The notes under the pieces: generated by a model | What the model saw: the letters and a program-made list of their open reading frames with translations, nothing else | The model's database searches: none | Told to the model about the DNA's origin: nothing | Position numbers and translations under genes: made by a program | NCBI GenBank assembly: GCA_964458275.1 | Contig: CAYWIE010000017.1 | Coordinates: 1-42,489, forward strand | From: HGM04593 sp964458275 | Lineage (GTDB): Bacteria > Bacteroidota > Bacteroidia > Bacteroidales > Bacteroidaceae | Length of the DNA: 42,489 nucleotides | Reading direction: 5' to 3' | In this document: piece after piece, positions 27,159 through 34,233 of the stretch | How the letters are laid out: each line of letters starts with the position of its first letter | How positions within the stretch are numbered: the first letter of the stretch is position 1

Positions 27159-27174
27159 TGTTCCACGTGAAACA
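27159..27174. promoter_or_regulatory. parS: parS-like centromere site
   Basis: TGTTCCACGTGAAACA is a 16-bp near-palindrome that fits the bacterial parS consensus TGTTNCACGTGAAACA, and as I recall equals a B. subtilis parS site. ParB binds such sites to drive origin segregation. It lies 3 bp past the mnmG stop codon in a 72-bp gap before apt. parA and parB are not in the window. I found no second CACGTG with matching flanks. Confidence 0.82.
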
Positions 27175-27227
27175 CTTCTATTTCATATAAAACCACTGCA
27201 TTACGCAACCCCTAAAATCAGAGAGAC

Positions 27228-27761
27228 ATGAACAAAGAACTGCTTTTAAAGAACCTCCGCTCCATTCCCGACTTCCCCATTCCCGGCATACTCTTCAGAG
27301 ATGTAACCTCGCTATTCAAAAGCGCAGAGTGCCTAAAGGAAATCGACGACACACTATATGAGATGTACAAAGACTGCGGCATCACAAAGGTAGTGGGTAT
27401 AGAGTCCAGAGGTTTTGTAATGGGAGCAGCACTTGCCATAAGATTAGGCGCCGGCTTCGTCCCTGCCCGCAAACCCGGCAAGCTGCCTGCCGAGACAGTC
27501 AGTGAAAGCTACAGCAAAGAGTACGGCACAGACACAATAGAGATACACAAGGACGCAATAGACGAGAACGACGTCGTGCTTTTACACGACGACCTTCTTG
27601 CCACTGGCGGAACAATGCTGGCAACATACAAGCTGGTAAAGAAGATGAAGGCAAAGAAAACAATAATAAACTTCATCATAGAGCTCGAAGACCTCAAGGG
27701 CAGAGAGATATTCCCCGAAGGCACACAGATAGACTCGTTGCTGAAACTCGAAGGAGAATAA
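27228..27761 (+). CDS. apt: Adenine phosphoribosyltransferase
   Basis: Apt salvages adenine to AMP using phosphoribosyl pyrophosphate. The 177-residue cytoplasmic protein shows IPDFPIPGILFRDVT at the N-terminus, GIESRGFVMG, the RKPGKLP loop and the PRPP-binding VVLLHDDLLATGG motif (about 117-128). Length is normal. It sits between mnmG and uvrC with an 18-bp gap to uvrC, in a rightward run of housekeeping genes. Confidence 0.97.
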   Translation: MNKELLLKNLRSIPDFPIPGILFRDVTSLFKSAECLKEIDDTLYEMYKDCGITKVVGIESRGFVMGAALAIRLGAGFVPARKPGKLPAETVSESYSKEYGTDTIEIHKDAIDENDVVLLHDDLLATGGTMLATYKLVKKMKAKKTIINFIIELEDLKGREIFPEGTQIDSLLKLEGE

Positions 27762-27779
27762 CAACCCAATACAGAGCAG

Positions 27780-29618
27780 ATGGAGAAACGGGAGCAAACG
27801 ACAAGAACAGAATACCTGAAGAGCATCGTCAACAACTTGCCCGATGCTCCCGGTTGCTATCAATATCTGAATGACGAAGGAGTGATTATATATGTAGGCA
27901 AAGCAAAGAATCTGAAGCGCCGCGTATCCTCCTACTTCAACAAAGAACAGCAGACAATGAAGACACGTCTGCTTGTATCAAAGATTGCCGACATAAAATA
28001 CATAGTCGTCAACAGCGAATCGGACGCACTGCTGCTCGAAAACAATCTCATCAAGAAGCACAAGCCACGATACAATGTGCTTCTGAAAGACGACAAGACC
28101 TACCCCTCAATCTGCATTACCGGCGAATATTATCCACGCATATTCAAGACAAGAAAAATATTCCCCAACATAGGACGGTATTACGGTCCCTACAGCAACG
28201 CAGGGGCGTTGAATGCGCTTTTAGGACTGATAAAGGAGATGTACCCGTTGCGCACATGCCGCCTCAATCTCACACCCGAAGCCATAAGCAAAGGCAAATT
28301 CTCGCCTTGTCTGGAGTACCAGATTAAGAATTGCTGCGCCCCCTGCATATCCGCAATCTCACGCGAAGAGTACAACAAATACATCGAAGAGATAAGAGAT
28401 ATACTCAAAGGAGACATAAAGAAACTCACCGCAGGCATCATCGAAGAAATGAAGAGAGAAGCAGAGAATCTCAACTTCGAAAAGGCACAGACACTGAAAG
28501 AGCGTTACGAACTTATCGAGAACTTCAGGACACGCAGCGAAGTTGTAAGCCCCATCATCTCAAATGTAGACGTATTCTCGATAGAAAGCGACGAAAAGAG
28601 CGCGTTCATCAACTTTCTGCACATCACAAACGGCTGCATAAATCAGGCGTTCACCATCGAATACAAGAAACGGCTCGATGAAACCGACGAAGAACTTCTG
28701 GGAATGGGCATCATAGAGATGCGCGAACGGTTCAGGAGCAATGCACGCGAAATAATCCTGCCATTCGAAACAGAATTCCCGCTCGAAGGCATAACCACCG
28801 TTACAATCCCCCAAAAGGGCGAAAAAAAGCGTCTGCTGGCACTATCGCAACTCAACGTAAAGCAATATCGCGCCGACCGCATGAAGATGGAGGAGAAGCT
28901 CAATCCCGAACAGAAAGCCACCCGTCTCATGAAGGAGATACAGCAAGAGATAGGCTTGGAAAAACTGCCCGTGATAATCGAATGTTTCGACAACTCTAAC
29001 ATACAGGGAAGCGATGCTGTAGCCGCCTGCGTAGTATTCAAAAAGCTGAAACCGTCTAAAAAGGATTACCGCAAATACAACATAAAAACCGTTGCAGGGC
29101 CAGATGACTATGCCTCGATGCGCGAAGTCGTGCGCCGTCGCTACAGCCGCGCGATAGAGGAAGACACCCCCCTACCCCACCTCATAATCGCCGATGGCGG
29201 CAAAGGACAGATGGAGGCAATACGTCAAGTGGTAGAAGACGAACTGCACCTCGAAATAGCCATAGCCGGACTGGTAAAAGACGGGCGCCACCGCACCGCC
29301 GAACTTATAGTCGGACGCAACGGCGAAAGCATAGGACTGAAACAGAACAGCGCACTTTTCCGCCTGATGACACAGATACAGGACGAAGTACACCGCTTCG
29401 CAATAACCTTCCATCGCGACAAACGCAGCAAGCGGCAAATAGCATCGGAACTCGACACCATAAAAGGCATAGGCGAAAAGAGCAAACAGGCACTGCTCAC
29501 ACACTTCAAGAGCGTAAAGCGCGTAAAGGAAGCCACCCTCGAAGAGGTTGCAAAAATAATAGGAGAAGCAAAAGCAAAAATAGTGTCCGAAGCATTCGGC
29601 AAACCACAAAAAGAGTAA
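27780..29618 (+). CDS. uvrC: Excinuclease ABC subunit C
   Basis: UvrC makes both cuts flanking DNA damage in nucleotide excision repair. The 612-residue protein has the GIY-YIG nuclease domain at about 20-97 (PGCYQYL, IYVGKAKNLKRRV), a UVR domain for UvrB contact (about 205-240), the RNase H-like 3'-terminal nuclease domain with ECFDNSNIQGSDAVA and IADGGKGQMEA, and C-terminal helix-hairpin-helix repeats (IKGIGEKSKQALLTHF). Length is standard. It is 18 bp after apt and 12 bp before dtd. Confidence 0.97.
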   Translation: MEKREQTTRTEYLKSIVNNLPDAPGCYQYLNDEGVIIYVGKAKNLKRRVSSYFNKEQQTMKTRLLVSKIADIKYIVVNSESDALLLENNLIKKHKPRYNVLLKDDKTYPSICITGEYYPRIFKTRKIFPNIGRYYGPYSNAGALNALLGLIKEMYPLRTCRLNLTPEAISKGKFSPCLEYQIKNCCAPCISAISREEYNKYIEEIRDILKGDIKKLTAGIIEEMKREAENLNFEKAQTLKERYELIENFRTRSEVVSPIISNVDVFSIESDEKSAFINFLHITNGCINQAFTIEYKKRLDETDEELLGMGIIEMRERFRSNAREIILPFETEFPLEGITTVTIPQKGEKKRLLALSQLNVKQYRADRMKMEEKLNPEQKATRLMKEIQQEIGLEKLPVIIECFDNSNIQGSDAVAACVVFKKLKPSKKDYRKYNIKTVAGPDDYASMREVVRRRYSRAIEEDTPLPHLIIADGGKGQMEAIRQVVEDELHLEIAIAGLVKDGRHRTAELIVGRNGESIGLKQNSALFRLMTQIQDEVHRFAITFHRDKRSKRQIASELDTIKGIGEKSKQALLTHFKSVKRVKEATLEEVAKIIGEAKAKIVSEAFGKPQKE

Positions 29619-29630
29619 TACAAACAGACA

Positions 29631-30083
29631 ATGAGAGCACTTATACAAAGAGTAAAAAAAGCATCAGTCAGCATCGGCGGCACACTTGAATCGCAGATAG
29701 GAAACGGGCAGCTCATACTTGTAGGAATAGAAGAGAGCGACAACAGCGAAGAGATAGAATGGCTGGTAAAAAAATGCGTTAACCTGCGCATCTTCGACGA
29801 CGAACAGGGAGTGATGAACAAATCCATTCTTGAAAGCGGCGGAGAGATACTCGCAGTGAGCCAATTCACACTGATGGCATCCACCAAAAAGGGCAACCGC
29901 CCCTCATACATAAGAGCCGCAAAGCCCGAAATATCCATCCCCCTCTACGAAGAATTCTGCCGCAAGCTTGAAGAGGCACTCAGCAAGCCCATAGCCACCG
30001 GAGTCTTCGGAGCAGACATGCAAGTGGAACTGATAAACGACGGTCCGGTAACAATATTCATCGACACCAAAAACAGAGAATAA
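29631..30083 (+). CDS. dtd: D-aminoacyl-tRNA deacylase
   Basis: Dtd removes D-amino acids (and glycine mischarged on tRNA-Ala) from tRNAs. The 150-residue protein begins MRALIQRVKKASVSI and carries the SQFTL motif and the GVFGADMQVELINDGPVTIF block, both invariant in the family. Length is normal. It starts 12 bp after uvrC and its stop is one base before the MazG-like gene, so these are probably co-transcribed. Confidence 0.97.
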   Translation: MRALIQRVKKASVSIGGTLESQIGNGQLILVGIEESDNSEEIEWLVKKCVNLRIFDDEQGVMNKSILESGGEILAVSQFTLMASTKKGNRPSYIRAAKPEISIPLYEEFCRKLEEALSKPIATGVFGADMQVELINDGPVTIFIDTKNRE

Positions 30084-30084
30084 G

Positions 30085-30408
30085 ATGACAATAAAAGAAG
30101 CGCAGGAACAGGTCGACGCATGGATAAAGGAGTATGGCGTCCGCTACTTTGACGAACTTACCAACATGGCAATCCTCACCGAAGAGGTGGGCGAAGTAGC
30201 AAGAATAATGGCACGACGCTACGGCGAACAGTCCTTCAAAGAGGGAGAGAAAGCCGACCTCGCCGACGAACTTGCCGATGTACTCTGGGTACTCATCTGC
30301 ATAGCCAACCAGACAGGTACAGACCTCACCGCAGCATTGCAGAAAAACCTCGATAAAAAGACAAGAAGAGACAAGAACAGACATAATAACAACCCCAAAT
30401 TAAAATAA
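30085..30408 (+). CDS. MazG-like nucleotide pyrophosphohydrolase
   Basis: The 107-residue all-helical protein has the two acidic motifs of the MazG/dUTPase-like superfamily, EEVGE (about 33-37) and ADELADVLW (about 60-68), which bind magnesium and nucleotide. Such enzymes cut (deoxy)nucleoside triphosphates to the monophosphate and pyrophosphate, often for house-cleaning. It is about the size of one MazG domain, and the last ~18 residues form a very basic tail. Its place between dtd and deoC fits quality control and nucleotide salvage. The exact substrate cannot be told. Confidence 0.88.
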   Translation: MTIKEAQEQVDAWIKEYGVRYFDELTNMAILTEEVGEVARIMARRYGEQSFKEGEKADLADELADVLWVLICIANQTGTDLTAALQKNLDKKTRRDKNRHNNNPKLK

Positions 30409-30414
30409 GAAAAT

Positions 30415-31347
30415 ATGAGCGGACACCACCATTGCAACTGTCACGAAGAGGGACATTGCCACCACGAATACAACAGCGACGAAGAGAGCAAATACGAATT
30501 TGTTCTCAGCGAATACGGCGAAGCACTCACAGAAGTAGAGACAGCAGAAACAGTAAAGAAAATAGCCGATGAAAAGGTCGGAAAGAACAAAAATAAAGAG
30601 GTACTGAAGACAATATACTCATGCCTCGACCTCACCTCGCTCAAATGCACCGACAATGCAGAAAGCATCCTTGCACTGACCGAAAAGGTAAACTCGCTCG
30701 AAGCAAGAGAGCCCGACCTTAAGAACGTAGCCGCAATATGCGTCTATCCCAATTTCGCAAATCTTGTAAGCAGCTCATTGGAGGTAGAAAGCGTAGAGGT
30801 AGCATGCGTTTCGGGCGGCTTCCCCTCGTCGCAGACATTCAGCGAAGTGAAAATCGCCGAAACAGCCCTCGCTCTTCAGGAAGGAGCCACAGAGATAGAC
30901 ATAGTGATGAATGTAGGAAAATTCCTCAGCGGCGACTACGAAAGCGTATGCGACGAAATACAGGAACTGAAAGACCTCTGCGGCGACAGCACACTGAAAG
31001 TAATACTCGAAACAGGAGCCCTCAAAACGACCGGAAACATTAAAAAGGCAGCCATCCTATCAATGTATTCAGGCGCAGATTTCATAAAGACATCGACAGG
31101 CAAAGAGACACCCGGAGCAACCCCCGAAGCAGCCTACACAATGTGCAGCGCCATCAAAGAATACCACCGCAAGACAGGCCGCAAAATAGGCTTCAAGGCA
31201 GCAGGAGGCATCAGCACCATCGACGACGCCCTACTCTACTATACAATAGTTGAAGAGGTGCTCGGCAAAGAGTGGCTCAACAGCAAACTCTTCAGAATAG
31301 GCACAAGCCGCCTCGCAGATATGCTGCTGGACGAAATCACCGAATAA
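30415..31347 (+). CDS. deoC: Deoxyribose-phosphate aldolase with His/Cys-rich N-terminus
   Basis: DeoC splits 2-deoxyribose-5-phosphate into glyceraldehyde-3-phosphate and acetaldehyde in deoxynucleoside catabolism. The TIM-barrel (about 65-305) keeps the catalytic residues: Asp163 in EIDIVMNVG, the Schiff-base Lys225 in FIKTSTGK and Lys261 in IGFKAAGGIS. At 310 residues it is longer than the E. coli enzyme (about 260) because of an N-terminal extension. Ten of the first 20 residues are His or Cys, an arrangement that could bind a metal ion. This is seen in the sequence; its role is unknown. It lies 6 bp after the MazG-like gene. Confidence 0.95.
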   Translation: MSGHHHCNCHEEGHCHHEYNSDEESKYEFVLSEYGEALTEVETAETVKKIADEKVGKNKNKEVLKTIYSCLDLTSLKCTDNAESILALTEKVNSLEAREPDLKNVAAICVYPNFANLVSSSLEVESVEVACVSGGFPSSQTFSEVKIAETALALQEGATEIDIVMNVGKFLSGDYESVCDEIQELKDLCGDSTLKVILETGALKTTGNIKKAAILSMYSGADFIKTSTGKETPGATPEAAYTMCSAIKEYHRKTGRKIGFKAAGGISTIDDALLYYTIVEEVLGKEWLNSKLFRIGTSRLADMLLDEITE

Positions 31348-31352
31348 AACAT

Positions 31353-33089
31353 ATGACTATGAAAAAGATTACATTGTTATTTACAGCCCTGCTCATCGCC
31401 CTCACCCTGTCCGCACAGGAACGCGAAAGAGTGTGGCCCAAAGGCAAAATGCCCAACGCGCAAGACCACCAGATTGCGGCAATGACCAACGAAACAAGCC
31501 TCAAGGAATTCAAGCCCGACAAGAACCGTATCGCCTACATCGAATGGTACAAAGCCCCCTCGAAAGAGACAAGAAACGGAGGCTGCATGATACTCATTTC
31601 GGGCGGAAGCTATGAATGTTGCTGCGACGTAGGCTACATAAACAGATGGAACGAAGAGTTCACAAAACTCGGATTCCAATGTGTAAACCTTGTCTACCGC
31701 ACCCCCCGCCCCATAGGACTTCCCATCTACCAGACAGCATGGGAAGACGGCCAACGAGCAGTACGCATGATTAGAAGCGAAGCAAAAAAGAGAGGCTTCG
31801 ACCCCGAAAAGATAGGAACAATCTCCATGTCCGCAGGTTCACATCTTGCACTGCTATTAGCCACAAGTTCACAAACCCGCTCATACGAACCGATAGACAA
31901 GCTCGACTCCATCTCGTGCCACATCAATTGGGCAATAGTAAATGCCCCCGCCTACGGAACCACAGACGGCGAAAGCGGCACACCTGCAACACGGGGAGGA
32001 TACGGCAGCGACGTAACACTGAGCAAAGTCTTCAAGTTCGATGAACGCACATGCCCCATGAGCCTCCACCACGGCGCAAGAGACATCTATGCACCACACA
32101 CCTCAACCCTCGTCTACCGTCAGCTGCGCCGCATGAAAATACCCGCAGAGCTCCACCTATACGCCGACAAAGGACACGCAGCACTCGGACTCGAACGCGG
32201 CATAGAATTCATGCGTCAGATGGGCTACATCGCCCCACTTGCAAAAGCAGAAAAGCTCATGGACAGATACCCCGACGACAGCCACCGCGCCTCACACACA
32301 AAAGCCGACATCTGGCCTGCAGGCAAGATGCCCGATGCGCAAGCCAACCAATGCACCCCCTACATCGAATGGCACATGCCCAAAGAGCTCAAGACAAAAG
32401 CCATACAGATAATATACTCAGGCGGAAGCTATGCACACAACGACCCCGACGGCTTCGAAGTAGCACCGGCACGCAGATACCTCAACGAAAAAGGAATGGC
32501 TGTGGTAACCCTCAAATACCGCACACCGCGCCCTGCAAACCTCGCCAAGCACACGACAGCATGGCAAGACCTTCAGCGCACCATAAAGATTGTCAGAAAA
32601 GAGGCAGAATCACGCGGGCTCGACCCCAACCGCATAGGAATCATGGGAAGCTCTGCCGGCGGACATCTCACCCTTATGGGAGTAACCTCGTCGCTCCACA
32701 GAGCATATTACCCCATAGACGAAATTGACAAGCAGCCATGCAACGTACAATGGGGAATAGGCATCTACCCCGCATACGCACTCACAGACGGCCTCGAAGC
32801 CCCCAACAAAGGCGGCGGAAACGACGACAGCGCAATACTTGCACCCGAATTCTCGTTCGACATAAAGACAGCCCCCATGCTCTTCATACACGGCGACGCC
32901 GATGGCTGGGCAGCAATGAACTCCGTAAAGACATGGGAAAAACTGATAAAGATGGGCATCCAGTCGGAGCTGCACACACTTGCCACACGCAACCACTGCT
33001 TCCAAAGCAGTTCATCGCCCGGCACCGGCAGCTATACACACCTCGACAGAATATGGGAATTCCTCACAGCCAAAGGATTCAACAAATAA
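31353..33089 (+). CDS. Secreted protein with two tandem alpha/beta-hydrolase (esterase-like) domains
   Basis: This 578-residue protein has a signal peptide (about 1-22) and an internal duplication. Each half begins with a WPxGKMPxAQxxQ motif (28-40 and 321-333), then a GGSY oxyanion region, YRTPRP and a nucleophile elbow. Repeat 1 (to about 300) has SMSAG with Ser160, Asp244 and His275. Repeat 2 (about 320-578) has GSSAG with Ser434, Asp515 or Asp517, and His548. Both triads look intact, but the first glycine of the elbow is Ser158 in repeat 1. The fold is of the Aes/acetyl-esterase class, often used on acetylated or feruloylated plant glycans; the substrate is not shown. The start could also be the ATG at 31359. 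It begins 5 bp after deoC. Confidence 0.85.
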   Translation: MTMKKITLLFTALLIALTLSAQERERVWPKGKMPNAQDHQIAAMTNETSLKEFKPDKNRIAYIEWYKAPSKETRNGGCMILISGGSYECCCDVGYINRWNEEFTKLGFQCVNLVYRTPRPIGLPIYQTAWEDGQRAVRMIRSEAKKRGFDPEKIGTISMSAGSHLALLLATSSQTRSYEPIDKLDSISCHINWAIVNAPAYGTTDGESGTPATRGGYGSDVTLSKVFKFDERTCPMSLHHGARDIYAPHTSTLVYRQLRRMKIPAELHLYADKGHAALGLERGIEFMRQMGYIAPLAKAEKLMDRYPDDSHRASHTKADIWPAGKMPDAQANQCTPYIEWHMPKELKTKAIQIIYSGGSYAHNDPDGFEVAPARRYLNEKGMAVVTLKYRTPRPANLAKHTTAWQDLQRTIKIVRKEAESRGLDPNRIGIMGSSAGGHLTLMGVTSSLHRAYYPIDEIDKQPCNVQWGIGIYPAYALTDGLEAPNKGGGNDDSAILAPEFSFDIKTAPMLFIHGDADGWAAMNSVKTWEKLIKMGIQSELHTLATRNHCFQSSSSPGTGSYTHLDRIWEFLTAKGFNK

Positions 33090-33092
33090 ACC

Positions 33093-33158
33093 ATTGATAC
33101 ATAACAAATTACCCTGCAAAGCACCAGTGCTTTGCAGGGTAATTTGTTATGTATCAAT
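33093..33158. terminator. Perfect 32-bp inverted repeat, bidirectional terminator
   Basis: Arms at 33093-33124 and 33127-33158 are exact reverse complements with only two bases between them. It lies between convergent stops at 33089 and 33169. The GC-rich core (ACCCTGCAAAGCAC) is flanked by AT-rich outer arms, so folded RNA in either direction would end in a U-rich stretch. Confidence 0.85.
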
Positions 33159-33168
33159 AATATAGCTG

Positions 33169-34146
33169 TTATTTATCCCTCGAAATTACAAAATCGAGAT
33201 AAAGCTTCAACGATTCACGCAAATCATCTGCCACCATAGAGGGAATGAGAGCAATCGCCTGACTGCGGAAATCCTCCATACGCGATACAGCATACTCAAT
33301 ACCGCCTTCAGCCTTAGTCAATGCAATAAGCGACTCAATCTCTTCGCCGGACATTGTATAGCCATCGGCAAGCTTTGCAAGCAGCCCGCGGGCAAAGTCA
33401 GACTCCGAACTATTCAACACATAAAGAGCCGGCAACGTAATCTTGCCCTCGCGCATATCACTGCCGGTAGGCTTGCCCACCTCAGCCGAATCGTAGTAAT
33501 CGAAAATATCATCCTTAATCTGGAAACAGATGCCCAACAGCTCACCGAAACGGGCAAAAGCCTCCACCGTCGCCGCATCCGCACCCGCTGAAAGAGCACC
33601 GAAACGGCAACAAGTCGCAAAAAGCGAAGCAGTCTTGTTGCGGATAACCTCAATATAATTGTCTTCGGAAAAACCACCTTTCTGCTGAAGCTGCAACTGC
33701 AGCAACTCACCCTTGCTCAACTGCTGTCCCAAGAGAGAAAGAGCCTCCACAATCTCCACATTCCTTGTCAACGAAGCATTCTCCAACGCAGCCGAAAAGA
33801 TATAGTCGCCGGCAAGAATGGCAATTCTGTTCGAAAAAAGCGTATGCAACGAAGGAACGCCCCTACGCATAGGACTCTCATCCACCACATCGTCGTGGAG
33901 CAGACTTGCAGTATGCAACAGCTCCAGAGAGGCAGCCGCAAAGTTGGAACACTCCCCTACCCTACCGGCAACAGCCTTTGCCACAAGAAGCACAAGCAGA
34001 GGACGCATCATTTTGCCCCCCGAACTGCCCACATGAGCAAGAGCACTGTCAAGAAGAGGAATATCGCTGCGGAACAGTTTGGCGTAATACTCCTTGAAAG
34101 CTGAAAACTCAGCCTCAACAGGCTGCTGTATTTTAAGAAGACTCAT
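33169..34146 (-). CDS. Polyprenyl diphosphate synthase (octaprenyl/heptaprenyl type)
   Basis: The 325-residue all-helical protein is a trans-isoprenyl diphosphate synthase that elongates isoprenoid chains, most likely for the menaquinone side chain. It has GGKMMRPLLVLL near the N-terminus, the first aspartate-rich motif DDVVDES (85-91) followed by RRG, and the second aspartate-rich motif DDIFDY (212-217). There are small residues before the first motif, which fits long-chain products, but product length cannot be fixed by eye. It is transcribed leftward, away from polA, from a promoter in the 87-bp gap. Confidence 0.93.
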   Translation of the reverse strand: MSLLKIQQPVEAEFSAFKEYYAKLFRSDIPLLDSALAHVGSSGGKMMRPLLVLLVAKAVAGRVGECSNFAAASLELLHTASLLHDDVVDESPMRRGVPSLHTLFSNRIAILAGDYIFSAALENASLTRNVEIVEALSLLGQQLSKGELLQLQLQQKGGFSEDNYIEVIRNKTASLFATCCRFGALSAGADAATVEAFARFGELLGICFQIKDDIFDYYDSAEVGKPTGSDMREGKITLPALYVLNSSESDFARGLLAKLADGYTMSGEEIESLIALTKAEGGIEYAVSRMEDFRSQAIALIPSMVADDLRESLKLYLDFVISRDK

Positions 34147-34167
34147 ATCTTAAGGAAATCATTTTTG

Positions 34168-34175
34168 CAAAAGTA
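34168..34175 (-). promoter_or_regulatory. -7 box for the polyprenyl synthase gene
   Basis: TACTTTTG on the minus strand fits TAnnTTTG and is followed by C as in strong Bacteroidetes promoters. A TTTG at 34202-34199 lies 23 bp upstream, slightly long. The transcript leader would be about 16 bases. Confidence 0.55.
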
Positions 34176-34233
34176 ATAAAAAAGAATAGGGAAAATAGCA
34201 AAAATTGAGTATTTTTACATTCCTATACATTTT

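Noticed and set aside
26006..27190. 394-codon rightward frame overlapping mnmG
   Set aside because: Arg/His/Thr-rich out-of-frame reading of mnmG, with no domain and no start context.
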